Below, one piece after another: positions 1-6,874 of a stretch of DNA of 14,757 nt. Source of the stretch: DASVSE01 sp036399715 (GTDB taxonomy: Bacteria > Bacteroidota > Rhodothermia > Rhodothermales > Rubricoccaceae); NCBI GenBank assembly GCA_036399715.1, contig DASWMO010000338.1:1-14757 (forward strand), read 5' to 3'. Both the position numbers and the translations under genes were made by a program. The notes below the pieces were generated by a model. That model was not told the DNA's origin and made no database searches. It worked only from the letters and a program-made list of their open reading frames with translations. How positions within the stretch are numbered: position 1 is the first letter of the stretch; every line of letters begins with the position of its first letter.

Positions 1-462
1 CTCGACGTGGGCTCGGTACGCCTGACGGAGCGTCGCTTCCGGACGCGTCCGGTCGACGCCGCGTCCGTCGAGGCCGCCCGCGCGGACGTGCGCGCGGCCG
101 TCGCGGGGGCCCCGAGCGTGCTCGGCGACGCCGTCGCCGAAGCGCTCGCCCAGGGCGCACCCGTCGTCGCGACGGGCAGCATCGCGCGTCTTCTCGCACG
201 CCTCGCGGGACTGGACCCCGACGGGGGAATCCCGCGCGTTCCCTTGGGCGTCGTCGCCGAGTGGGAGGGTCGCCTCGCCGCCCTCACGCCCGCCGAGACG
301 CTCACGCTCGATCCGGCCCGGCTCGCCGGCCGCGAGGACGTCGTCGCGGCGGCCGTGCTCGTGCTCGGCACCACCCTTGCCGCCCTCGGCGCCTACGCCT
401 ACGTCACCGCCCGCGGCGGCCTCCGCCACGGCCTCGCCCTCGCCGCTGCCGAGGCACCCTAA
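1..462 (+). CDS. Ppx/GppA-family phosphatase, C-terminal part (5' end outside window)
   Basis: The family hydrolyses inorganic polyphosphate or pppGpp in the cytoplasm. The frame is open to the first base of the window, so the GTG at position 7 is probably internal and the gene begins upstream. The first residues read LDVGSVRLTER, which fits the conserved 'DxGsvRLTER' strand of Ppx/GppA proteins that follows the phosphate-binding glycine loop. A VVATGSIARLLARLAG segment follows, like the family's 'vG.aGTattLA' helix. Near the end come a REDVVAAAVLVLGTTLAAL helix and a closing RGGLRHGLAL, matching the family's 'RadvivaGalil' and 'RGLReGl'. The N-terminal ATPase-like subdomain is not present here, so exopolyphosphatase cannot be separated from guanosine pentaphosphatase. 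The stop lies 12 bases before the Mrp gene, so co-transcription is likely. Confidence 0.8.
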   Translation, partial: LDVGSVRLTERRFRTRPVDAASVEAARADVRAAVAGAPSVLGDAVAEALAQGAPVVATGSIARLLARLAGLDPDGGIPRVPLGVVAEWEGRLAALTPAETLTLDPARLAGREDVVAAAVLVLGTTLAALGAYAYVTARGGLRHGLALAAAEAP

Positions 463-474
463 CCGACTTCCGAC

Positions 475-1332
475 ATGTCCGATCCGACCCCGAGCCCCGG
501 CAGCCCCGCGCCTGGAGGAGTCTCCGCCGTTACCCACATCGTCGCCGTGGCGTCCGGCAAGGGCGGCGTCGGGAAGAGCACTGTCTCGTCCAACCTCGCC
601 GTCGCGCTCGCCGCGCGTGGCCTCCGCGTGGGCCTGCTCGACGCCGACATTTACGGACCGTCCGTGCCGCTCATGTTCGGCGTCCCGCCGGACGAGAAGC
701 CGCGCGTCAACGAGTCGAGGGAGGTCGTGCCGCTCGTGCGTTACGGCGTCTCGCTTCTCTCGATGGGTTTCCTGACGGACGACCGCCGCGCCGTGATCTG
801 GCGCGGGCCGATGGTGTCGTCCGCGATTCGCCAGTTTCTTGGGCAGGCCGCGTGGGGCGAGCTCGACGTGCTCCTGCTGGACCTCCCGCCGGGCACGGGC
901 GACATCCAGCTCACGATCGTCCAGACGGTCCCGCTCGCCGGCGCGATCCTCGTGACGACGCCCCAGCCCGTCGCCGTCGCCGACGCCCGCAAGGCGGTCG
1001 CGATGTTCGGGCAGGTGGACGTGCCCGTCCTCGGCGTCGTCGAGAACATGGCGTGGTTCTCGCCGCCGGACCTCCCCGAGCGCCGCTACGCGCTCTTCGG
1101 CGAGGGCGGCGGGCGCCGCCTCGCCGAGGAGGCCGGCGTGCCGCTGCTGGCCGAGATTCCGCTCGAACAGGCCGCCCGCGAAGCCGGCGACGCCGGCCTG
1201 CCCGTCGTCCTCCGCGAGCCCGACAGCCCCGCCGCCCGCGCCTTCGATGCCCTCGCGACGGCCACCATGGCCGAACTCGAGCGCCGCGCCGACGAGCCCA
1301 AGGCCCCGCCCGTCGAGATCCTGTACCGGTGA
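475..1332 (+). CDS. Mrp/ApbC-type P-loop ATPase (Fe-S cluster carrier family), no N-terminal MIP18 domain, no cysteines
   Basis: This 285-residue cytoplasmic protein belongs to the Mrp/NBP35 family, ATPases that carry or load Fe-S clusters. The deviant Walker A motif GKGGVGKST is at residues 28-36. DADIYGPSVP is at about 56-65, and the LLLDLPPGTGD switch/Walker B region follows near residue 140. Many Mrp proteins are about 350-370 residues and start with a MIP18/DUF59 domain; here only about 20 residues precede the ATPase. The family's CxxC, which holds the bridging cluster in characterised members, should follow the ENM motif. Here it reads ENMAWFSPPDLPERRYALFG, and the whole protein contains no cysteine. 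My recollection is that Bacteroidota homologues have a similar replacement. The ATG lies 12 bases after the previous stop with no clear Shine-Dalgarno. A NifU-domain protein follows, which supports an Fe-S role. Confidence 0.92.
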   Translation: MSDPTPSPGSPAPGGVSAVTHIVAVASGKGGVGKSTVSSNLAVALAARGLRVGLLDADIYGPSVPLMFGVPPDEKPRVNESREVVPLVRYGVSLLSMGFLTDDRRAVIWRGPMVSSAIRQFLGQAAWGELDVLLLDLPPGTGDIQLTIVQTVPLAGAILVTTPQPVAVADARKAVAMFGQVDVPVLGVVENMAWFSPPDLPERRYALFGEGGGRRLAEEAGVPLLAEIPLEQAAREAGDAGLPVVLREPDSPAARAFDALATATMAELERRADEPKAPPVEILYR

Positions 1333-1400
1333 TCCGGGTCGAATCCCTGTGTCGTGCGACGCCCTGACCCCGCTGCCACGCCGCCGGCACCCGGGCGCCG

Positions 1401-1408
1401 TACCTTTC
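1401..1408 (+). promoter_or_regulatory. Possible Bacteroidota-type -7 box (TACCTTTC) upstream of nifU
   Basis: TACCTTTC resembles the TAnnTTTG box of Bacteroidota primary promoters and ends 20 bases before the chosen nifU start. The 96-base gap after mrp leaves room for a separate promoter. No convincing TTG -33 element is visible at the usual spacing. TAnnTTT is rare in sequence this G+C-rich, but a chance match cannot be excluded. Confidence 0.25.
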
Positions 1409-1428
1409 TGAAAACCGCCTCTAGAGCC

Positions 1429-1704
1429 ATGGTCAGCGAAGCCCCGAACCCGACCGACCCCGCCTTCCTCAGCCGCATTGAGGAGACGCTGGACTCCATC
1501 CGGCCGTACCTCATGGCCGACGGCGGCAGCGTCCGCCTCCGGACCGTCACGGACGAGATGGTCGTCGAGCTCGAACTGCTCGGCGCCTGCGGGACGTGCC
1601 CGATGTCCATGATGACGCTCCGCGCGGGCATCGAGCAGGCCATCAAGCGCGCCGTGCCCGAGGTGTCGCGCGTCGAGGCCGTCGCACCCGTCGCCGCGGC
1701 CTGA
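1429..1704 (+). CDS. NifU C-terminal-domain Fe-S scaffold/carrier protein
   Basis: This 91-residue protein matches the stand-alone NifU C-terminal (Nfu) domain, which assembles or carries a [4Fe-4S] cluster between two subunits. The N-terminal part contains IRPYLMADGGSVRL, the conserved 'lRP.L..DGG.v.l' segment. It is followed by ELLGACGTCPMSMMTL with the cluster-binding cysteines at residues 54 and 57 (CxxC). The helix RAGIEQAIKRAVPEV completes the fold. The frame is open from a GTG at 1354, but that would add 25 proline-rich residues with no family counterpart, so the ATG at 1429 is preferred. It lies downstream of mrp, suggesting a cluster scaffold/carrier pair. A 9-bp hairpin follows the stop. 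Confidence 0.93.
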   Translation: MVSEAPNPTDPAFLSRIEETLDSIRPYLMADGGSVRLRTVTDEMVVELELLGACGTCPMSMMTLRAGIEQAIKRAVPEVSRVEAVAPVAAA

Positions 1705-1713
1705 ACCGCCGCC

Positions 1714-1736
1714 GCGGTGCCCGGTGTGGGCACCGC
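1714..1736 (+). terminator. GC-rich hairpin after nifU
   Basis: GCGGTGCCC at 1714-1722 and GGGCACCGC at 1728-1736 form a perfect 9-bp stem around a 5-base loop, starting 10 bases after the nifU stop. There is no T-tract, so this is either a Rho-assisted or weak terminator or an RNA-processing or protective stem. It lies before the next start at 1760. Confidence 0.5.
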
Positions 1737-1759
1737 CAGCTCACCCGTATCCCCACTCG

Positions 1760-2551
1760 ATGTCCCTTGCGACGCTGCGGCCCTCCGGGCCGGATTCCGC
1801 CCTCCCTGACACGTCCGCCGCCCCCCCCGAGGATGTGGCGGACGCCGAGCGGCACCACGTCACGCGCATCGACATTGCGCCCTCGGACCGCTACCCGCGG
1901 CGGCACCCGACGCACGGCTGGCAGGTCCGCGCGCGCCGCGGCGGCACGCGCGAGTCCAAGTTCTTCGCCGACGCCCGCCACGGCTCGTCGGACGGCGCGC
2001 TCGCGGCCGCGCTCGACTACCGCGACCGCCTGCTCGCGAGCCGGCCCGCGGCCGATGCCGCGCCGCGCAAGGCGTGGTCCAACACGGGCGTCATCGGCCT
2101 GTCGGTCCGCGAGAAGGACGACGCCGGCCGGACCCGGCTCTACGTCCAGCTCAACTGGGTGGACGCCGGCGGCACGCGCCGCGCGTCGTCGTACTCGGTC
2201 GACAAGTGGGGCCTGCGGCGCGCGCTCTGGAACGGCTGCCTGCGGCTCTACCGCGAGCGGACGGCCGCCGGGGCACCGGCCGAAGAGCCGCACCTGATGT
2301 TCGCCCGCGCCCAGGAGCCGTTTGCGGACCACCTCGCCGCCGAACTCGCCCGCGAGCGCGCCGCGGCACCCGCCGACCCCGCAGCCGCCGAGACATCGGT
2401 GCCCGTGGTGTCGGTCCCCGAATCGCCCGCCCGTGTGGCGCCGGGAACGGCCGCGCCGCACCTCGTTCGCGTCGAGGCGACGGGCCTGCCGGCGGGGCCC
2501 GAGCGCGACGAGGAGGCTCTTCGCCGTCTCCAGGACGTTCTGTTCAGCTAG
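1760..2551 (+). CDS. AP2/ERF-like domain protein (putative DNA-binding), two AP2-like units
   Basis: The ATG at 1760 gives 263 residues; an in-frame GTG at 1724 would add 12 residues, begin inside the nifU hairpin and add no recognisable sequence. Residues about 35-94 (VTRIDIAPS..., THGWQVRARRGG, SKFFADARHG, ALDYRDRLLAS) resemble the beta-sheet-plus-helix layout of bacterial AP2-like proteins. A second, similar unit lies at about 107-168 (NTGVIGLSVREKDD, LYVQLNWV, SYSVDKWGLRRALWNGCLRLYRER). Residues about 195-250 are Ala/Pro-rich and probably disordered, ending in a short charged helix (EEALRRLQDVLFS). Plant AP2/ERF domains bind DNA; bacterial copies are often linked to HNH endonucleases, but no nuclease motif is visible here. 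A regulatory or nucleic-acid-binding role is an inference. The next gene starts 3 bases after the stop, so the two are probably translated together. Confidence 0.65.
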   Translation: MSLATLRPSGPDSALPDTSAAPPEDVADAERHHVTRIDIAPSDRYPRRHPTHGWQVRARRGGTRESKFFADARHGSSDGALAAALDYRDRLLASRPAADAAPRKAWSNTGVIGLSVREKDDAGRTRLYVQLNWVDAGGTRRASSYSVDKWGLRRALWNGCLRLYRERTAAGAPAEEPHLMFARAQEPFADHLAAELARERAAAPADPAAAETSVPVVSVPESPARVAPGTAAPHLVRVEATGLPAGPERDEEALRRLQDVLFS

Positions 2552-2554
2552 CCC

Positions 2555-3532
2555 GTGGCGGGATCCGTCACGGCCGCGCTGCCGCCCTACCGCCCGCCTG
2601 CGGGTTTCGGCAGCGCGACCGTGCAAACCGTCTGGGCGTCCCGCGTCCGCCGCGTCGACGGCGTCACGTACCGCCGCGAGACGCTCGCCCTGCCCGACGG
2701 CGACGTGCTCGACCTCGACCACGTCGAACCCGAGGCGCGCGGCCGGCCGGGGCACGTGGCCCTCATCGCCCACGGGTTGGAGGGCAGCTCGGACCGGACG
2801 TACGTCCGTGGCATGGCGCGGGCGCTCGCGCGGCGCGGATGGGCCGTCGTCGCGTGGAACCTGCGCGGCTGCGGCGGCACGCCGAACCGCCTGCTTCGGG
2901 CGTACCACAGTGGCGCGACCGAGGACCTCGCGGCCGTCGTCGAGCACGTCGTCTCCGGAGGCGCACAGCGCATCGGGCTCGTCGGGTTCAGCCTCGGCGG
3001 CAACCTCACGCTGAAGTACGTCGCCGATGCCGGCGCCGGGATCGACACCCGCATCGTCGGGGCCGTCGGTATCTCGGTACCTGTGGACCTTGCCGGCTCG
3101 GCAGCCGTGATGGAGCGCCCGTCACGACGGCCGTACATGACGCTTTTTCTGCGCTCGCTCGTCGCGAAGGCCGAGGAGAAGGCAACACGCTTTCCCGACG
3201 CCCCGTCGACGGAGGGCCTGCGCGCGATGCGGACGTTCCGCGAGTTCGACGAGCGGTTCACGGCCCCCGTCCACGGCTTCGCGAGCGCCGCTGACTACTG
3301 GGCGCGCGCCTCGGCACTGCCCGTGCTCGGCCAGATCCGCATCCCGACGTTGCTCGTGAACGCCCTCGACGACCCGTTCCTCTCACCCTCGTGCTACCCG
3401 AGCGGCGTCGGCAACCCGTCGCTGACCGTCCTGACGCCGCGCCGCGGCGGGCACGTCGGGTTCGTCGCCCGTGGCGGCGAGTACTGGTCCGAAACCATCG
3501 CGGCGCGCTGGCTGGACGCCTGCATTGCGTAA
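2555..3532 (+). CDS. YheT-family alpha/beta hydrolase
   Basis: This 325-residue protein has the hallmarks of YheT/ABHD1-3-type hydrolases. These include LIAHGLEGSSDRTYVRGMA (oxyanion region, about residues 70-88), WNLRGCGGTPNRLLRAYHSG at 101-120, and the nucleophile elbow GFSLGGN with Ser146. LLVNALDDPFLS supplies the acid (Asp272 or Asp273) and GGHVGF the catalytic His300. The length is normal for the family and there is no signal peptide, so it is likely cytoplasmic. The substrate is unknown; relatives act on esters or lipids. The start is GTG, 3 bases after the AP2-like gene's stop. No closer start codon precedes the conserved FGSATVQTVWAS region. Confidence 0.93.
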   Translation: MAGSVTAALPPYRPPAGFGSATVQTVWASRVRRVDGVTYRRETLALPDGDVLDLDHVEPEARGRPGHVALIAHGLEGSSDRTYVRGMARALARRGWAVVAWNLRGCGGTPNRLLRAYHSGATEDLAAVVEHVVSGGAQRIGLVGFSLGGNLTLKYVADAGAGIDTRIVGAVGISVPVDLAGSAAVMERPSRRPYMTLFLRSLVAKAEEKATRFPDAPSTEGLRAMRTFREFDERFTAPVHGFASAADYWARASALPVLGQIRIPTLLVNALDDPFLSPSCYPSGVGNPSLTVLTPRRGGHVGFVARGGEYWSETIAARWLDACIA

Positions 3533-3565
3533 CGGCACGGCGCTACGGGCCTAATCCGTTGCAAT
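3524..3565. terminator. Interrupted inverted repeat between convergent genes
   Basis: ATTGC-GT-AACGG (3524-3535) is complementary to CCGTT-GCAAT (3556-3565), giving two 5-bp helices with a 2-base bulge and a 20-base loop. It spans the 18-base gap and both gene ends of the convergent yheT and dnk genes. It may stop or stabilise both transcripts, but the pairing is modest and there is no T-tract. Confidence 0.35.
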
Positions 3566-4204
3566 GGGGAGCGAGACGTACGTCGTCCCGCCACGGACGC
3601 GGCGGATCTGGGCGACGATCGCCTCGAAGTCCTCCTCGTTCTTGACAAAGTCCATCTGCGTCGTGTCGACGACGAGGAGCGGGCCTTTGCGGTAGTGGAA
3701 AAAGTAGCGGTCGTAGGCGGCCGTGAGCTCCGTGAGGTAGGCCGGGTCCATGCCCGCCTCGTACGACCGCCCGCGCTGCGCGATGTTGGCGAGCAGGCGC
3801 TCGACGGACGAGCGGAGGTAGACGACGAGGTCGGGCGTGGCGGACGAGGGCTCCATGATGTTGTAGAGCGTCTCGTAGAGCTGCAACTCGTCGCCCGTGA
3901 GCGTCACGTGGGCGAAGATGCGGTCCTTGTCGAACGTGTAGTCCGCGACGGTCGCGCCGAAGAGGTCGCGGTTGAGGAGAGCGCGCTGCTGCTTGAAGCG
4001 GGACGCCAGAAACGAGAGCTGCGTCTGGAACGCCCACCGGTCGCGGTCGGCGTAGAACGTCCCGAGGAACGGGTTGTCCTCGAACTCTTCGAGCACGAGA
4101 CGCCCGCCGGCGAGCGAGGCGAGCATCCGCGCGAGCGTGGTCTTGCCGGCGCCGATGACGCCTTCGACGGCGACGTAGCCGACGTGGTCGGGGAACGGGG
4201 ACAC
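3551..4204 (-). CDS. Deoxynucleoside kinase (dNK/dGK family)
   Basis: This 217-residue cytoplasmic enzyme should phosphorylate deoxynucleosides to 5'-monophosphates for nucleotide salvage. The P-loop GVIGAGKTT is at residues 15-23. LEEFEDNPFL follows at 38-47, the usual substrate-binding 'E..dNpfL'. LSFLASRFKQQ and VADYTFDKDRIFA (about 86-98) fit the central helices and the aspartate-containing core of the family. RGRSYEAGMD at about 144-153 is the arginine-rich LID region. The length is typical for bacterial dNKs. Which base is preferred cannot be read from sequence. The GTG start fits the P-loop position well. The gene lies 94 bases after folK on the same strand and may share its transcript. 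Confidence 0.93.
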   Translation of the reverse strand: MSPFPDHVGYVAVEGVIGAGKTTLARMLASLAGGRLVLEEFEDNPFLGTFYADRDRWAFQTQLSFLASRFKQQRALLNRDLFGATVADYTFDKDRIFAHVTLTGDELQLYETLYNIMEPSSATPDLVVYLRSSVERLLANIAQRGRSYEAGMDPAYLTELTAAYDRYFFHYRKGPLLVVDTTQMDFVKNEEDFEAIVAQIRRVRGGTTYVSLPIATD

Positions 4205-4298
4205 GGGCGCGGAGCGGGTAACGGGAGCGGCAAGATCGCACGCGGCGGAGCGGGCGCGGGCACCGAACGGTCGCCCCGGCCGGGTGACACGCGTCGGG

Positions 4299-4850
4299 TC
4301 ATGCGCCTGTCGGGCCGCCCGATGGGGCGGCGAGGCGGAGAGGGGTCCGGGCGATGCGCGCCGTGTCCGGACACGCCGCGAGCAGGGCCGCGACGGTCTG
4401 CCCGAGGCCGGGCACGACGAGGCGAGGCGCGAGGTCGGCGAGCGGCGCGAGGACGAACCGGCGCACGGCGAGGCGCGGGTGCGGGACGCTCAGGTCGGGC
4501 CGAGCGAGCGTTGTGTCACCGACGAGCAGCACGTCGATGTCGAGCGGGCGTGCGCTCCACCGCGGCGCGGCCGGGTCGCGCCCGACGGCCCGTTCGGCCG
4601 TTCGGATGGCCGCGAGGAGCGCCTCGGGCGCGGCCGTCGTCTCGACCTGCGCGACGGCATTGAGGTGGTCCGGCTGCGGTGGCTGCCCCGGCAGCACGTG
4701 CGCCTCGGTCTCGTAGACCGGGCTGAGCGCGACGACGGTCCCGATCCGAGACAGGGCCGTGACGGCGGACTGGAGGGCCGCGAGGCGGTCGCCGGCGTTG
4801 GCGCCGAGGCAGAAGAAGACCGTGACCGGCCGCGCGTCGGGCGGCGTCAC
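4299..4850 (-). CDS. folK: 2-amino-4-hydroxy-6-hydroxymethyldihydropteridine pyrophosphokinase (HPPK)
   Basis: HPPK transfers pyrophosphate from ATP to 6-hydroxymethyl-7,8-dihydropterin, the step after FolB in folate synthesis. The 183-residue protein begins VTPPDARPV and enters the family core FFCLGANAGDR at once. ALSPVYETEAHV and HLNAVAQVET are the usual pterin-site strands. The diagnostic RPLDIDVLL begins at residue 101, with the Mg-binding Asp pair inside it, and the HPR of VPHPRLAVRRFVLAPL is at 124-126. The frame is open upstream through folB sequence, but the GTG at 4850 overlaps the folB stop as GTGA and fits the family length. A GTG at 4826 is the only other near choice. The four-base overlap indicates translational coupling with folB. 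Confidence 0.94.
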   Translation of the reverse strand: MTPPDARPVTVFFCLGANAGDRLAALQSAVTALSRIGTVVALSPVYETEAHVLPGQPPQPDHLNAVAQVETTAAPEALLAAIRTAERAVGRDPAAPRWSARPLDIDVLLVGDTTLARPDLSVPHPRLAVRRFVLAPLADLAPRLVVPGLGQTVAALLAACPDTARIARTPLRLAAPSGGPTGA

Positions 4851-5212
4851 GCCGGGCCGAGCGCGAGCGTCACCTCGGCGCGGTCGCACGGCCCGCCGAC
4901 GGGCGGGTTCGGCTTGCGGACCGTCACCTCGACGCGCTCCAGCGCCGGGTACGCCTCGCGGACGGCGCTCGCGATGCCCCACGCGAGGCGCTCGATGAGA
5001 AACGCGTTGGCGCCCGTGACGACCTCGCGCGCAATGCGGTACACACGCTCGTAGTCGACCGTCCGGTCCAGGCTGTCCGTCTCGGCCGCCTCGGCGACGT
5101 CGAGCGTCATCGCGACATCGACCTCGAAGCGCCCACCGATGACGTGCTCCTCCTCCATCACGCCGTGGTGCGCGTAGAAGACGGCGTTGACGAGGCGGAC
5201 GGTTGCGAGCAC
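4847..5212 (-). CDS. folB: Dihydroneopterin aldolase
   Basis: FolB converts 7,8-dihydroneopterin to 6-hydroxymethyl-dihydropterin and glycolaldehyde, supplying the FolK substrate. The 121-residue protein is a normal single-domain length. It opens VRLVNAVFYAHHGVMEEEH, matching the family's 'l..l.f.a.HGv...E' with a conserved Glu at about 20-22. VDYERVYRIARE carries Tyr54, and LIERLAWGIASAV is the 'lIE.la..ia' helix. VRKPNPPVGG carries the catalytic Lys100. The start is GTG; the first residues already lie at the family N-terminus. folK follows with a GTGA overlap. The 138-base gap upstream, shared with the divergent zinc-peptidase gene, must hold both promoters, but no clear boxes are seen there. 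Confidence 0.94.
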   Translation of the reverse strand: MLATVRLVNAVFYAHHGVMEEEHVIGGRFEVDVAMTLDVAEAAETDSLDRTVDYERVYRIAREVVTGANAFLIERLAWGIASAVREAYPALERVEVTVRKPNPPVGGPCDRAEVTLALGPA

Positions 5213-5350
5213 GGTGGCGGGGGCGGGGGCGACCGCAATATCGCAGGCCGCCGACGCGCCGTGGTCCGGCCCGTACCGCGGCAGCCTCCGCAGCGCCGCG
5301 GATCAGGCCGGGCGCCGGGCGCGTACGCCGGATCCCTCACCCCCACGGTT

Positions 5351-6172
5351 ATGCGTCTCGGAAGCGGTCGGTCCAGCAACGTCGTCGTCTCCCGCGGAGG
5401 GGGCGGCGGAGGCCGGGCGGGCCTCGGCATCGGCGGCCTCGTCGTACTCCTCATCGGGGCCTACTTCGGCGTCGACACGAGCGGCCTCGTCGGCGGGGGA
5501 GGCGGGGGCAGCGCCACGCCGCAGACGACCGAGCAGGCGGACCTTTCGGACGAGACGAACGCGTGGCTTGCGGCCGTCCTCTCGGACACCGAGACGGTCT
5601 GGGGCGAGCTCTTCCAGCAGAGCGGGCAGGATTACCCCGAGCCGACGCTCGTCCGCTTTACCGGCGCCGTCGACACGGGCTGCGGCGCGGCCGACGCGCG
5701 GACGGGGCCGTTCTACTGCCCCGCGGACCAGAAGCTGTACCTCGACCCGTCGTTCTTCGAGGAGCTGTCGCGCATGGGCGCGCCCGGCGACTTTGCCGCG
5801 GCGTACGTCATCGCACATGAAGTCGGGCACCACGTCCAGAACCTCGAGGGCACGCTCGGGCGCTCGCAGGAGGCGCGCTCTGAGCGCGAAGCGAGCCAGC
5901 TCTCGGTTGCGACCGAACTCCAGGCCGACTGCTACGCCGGCATCTGGGCGCACCACGCGGAGACGGACCGCGACGTGCTCGAAGATGGCGAGATCGACGA
6001 AGGCCTCGCGGCGGCGGCGGCCGTCGGCGACGACCGGCTCCAGGAGGCGGCCGGGATGGAGGTCCAGCCCGAGTCGTTCTCGCACGGCTCCTCGGCTGAC
6101 CGCGCCGCGTGGTTCCGCCGCGGCTTCACGTCCGGCGACGTCGGGCAGTGCGACACGTTCGCGAACGTCTAG
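5351..6172 (+). CDS. Neutral zinc metallopeptidase, YpfJ family, single-pass membrane anchor
   Basis: The 273-residue protein matches the YpfJ-type putative neutral zinc metallopeptidases. It has a short Gly-rich N-terminus (MRLGSGRSSN, then a glycine run), one membrane segment at about residues 24-41, and a second Gly-rich linker. The catalytic domain has the zinc motif HEVGHH at 156-161 inside AYVIAHEVGHHVQNLEG. The conserved TELQADCYAGIWA at 188-200 probably gives the third ligand. Four cysteines (111, 123, 194, 267) could form disulfides if the domain faces the periplasm. The final WFRRGFTSGDVGQCDTF is the family's usual end. The ATG at 5351 puts MRLG in the usual family position; the longer open frame back to 5144 runs into antisense folB sequence. 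The physiological substrate is unknown. Confidence 0.92.
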   Translation: MRLGSGRSSNVVVSRGGGGGGRAGLGIGGLVVLLIGAYFGVDTSGLVGGGGGGSATPQTTEQADLSDETNAWLAAVLSDTETVWGELFQQSGQDYPEPTLVRFTGAVDTGCGAADARTGPFYCPADQKLYLDPSFFEELSRMGAPGDFAAAYVIAHEVGHHVQNLEGTLGRSQEARSEREASQLSVATELQADCYAGIWAHHAETDRDVLEDGEIDEGLAAAAAVGDDRLQEAAGMEVQPESFSHGSSADRAAWFRRGFTSGDVGQCDTFANV

Positions 6173-6178
6173 GCGGGC

Positions 6179-6748
6179 CTACGCCTCCTGCCACGCCACG
6201 GCCACGACGGCACCGCCGACGGTCGCGTACGCGACCTCCCACGCGCCGCTGAGGTCCGCGACGGCCCGCACACGTCCGGCCTCGGGCGTGCCGTCCGGCA
6301 GAGCCAGCACGACCGACCGCGCGCCGGCCCGAAAGCCCGTCCGCTGCCCTTTGAGGACGGCCTCTTTGAGCGCCCACAGGAGCGTCTGCGTACGGTCCGT
6401 CGGGCCGTTGAGCGCATCGAGGACCGCATATTCGGCAGGCGAGAGGAGGCGCCGCCACAGGTCGGGCCGACGCGCTGCAACCGCCTCGGCGTCGATCCCG
6501 ACGGGGACCGGGGCCGTCGCCGCGACGCCGAATGAGGCTGTGCCGCGCCCGGTGTGAGCGATCGAGACGAAGCGGCCCGGCGCGACGGGCGACCCATCCG
6601 CCGCCACGTCGAGACGGACGTGCTCGGGAGGCTCGCCCGTCGCGTGCGCGAGCAGGCCGCGCGCGGCAGTCCGGCCGAGGGCGAAGGCGAGGCGGCGGTC
6701 GGGGCTCTGAAACCCCTCCAAGCGAGCCCGCTCGGCATCCGAGAGCAC
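6179..6748 (-). CDS. 4'-phosphopantetheinyl transferase (Sfp-type)
   Basis: These enzymes move the phosphopantetheine arm from CoA to a conserved serine of acyl or peptidyl carrier proteins. From the GTG at 6748 the protein has 189 residues. The N-terminal half has SPDRRLAFALGRTAARGLLA. VSIAHTGRG follows, with His65 in the CoA-binding position. The metal-binding motif VGIDAE is at 83-88 (Asp86, Glu88), and WALKEAVLKG starts at 125 (Glu129, Lys133). The two halves fit a monomeric Sfp/Gsp-type enzyme rather than AcpS. The same frame stays open upstream to 6863 and reads like a normal family N-terminus, yet it contains no ATG, GTG or TTG, so the true start is uncertain. The stop lies 7 bases from that of the convergent zinc peptidase. 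Confidence 0.9.
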   Translation of the reverse strand: MLSDAERARLEGFQSPDRRLAFALGRTAARGLLAHATGEPPEHVRLDVAADGSPVAPGRFVSIAHTGRGTASFGVAATAPVPVGIDAEAVAARRPDLWRRLLSPAEYAVLDALNGPTDRTQTLLWALKEAVLKGQRTGFRAGARSVVLALPDGTPEAGRVRAVADLSGAWEVAYATVGGAVVAVAWQEA

Positions 6749-6874
6749 GTGCAGATCGGCCGCCGTCGCTGTGGCGACCGAAACCGATGGCGGGAGAACG
6801 AGGTGTGGAACGGAGATCGGCCCGTCGGCATCCGAGAGTTCCCGAACATAGCGTCGGCCTTTCTACGTTCCCGA

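Noticed and set aside
1354..1428. Longer NifU start at the GTG at 1354
   Set aside because: The added 25 residues are Pro/Arg-rich and not part of the domain; the ATG at 1429 is close to the conserved start and follows a possible promoter box.
4851..4982. Longer folK start at 4982
   Set aside because: The extra residues are translated from within folB in another frame and are Arg-rich. The GTGA overlap at 4850 gives the family's normal N-terminus.
5144..5350. N-terminal extension of the zinc metallopeptidase from an in-frame upstream start
   Set aside because: It overlaps folB in antisense, is Arg/Gly-rich, and the family normally begins with the MRLG-like segment found at 5351.
6171..6186. 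Short inverted repeat AGGCG/CGCCT between the convergent zinc peptidase and PPTase genes
   Set aside because: Only 5 bp with a 6-base loop; expected by chance at this base composition.
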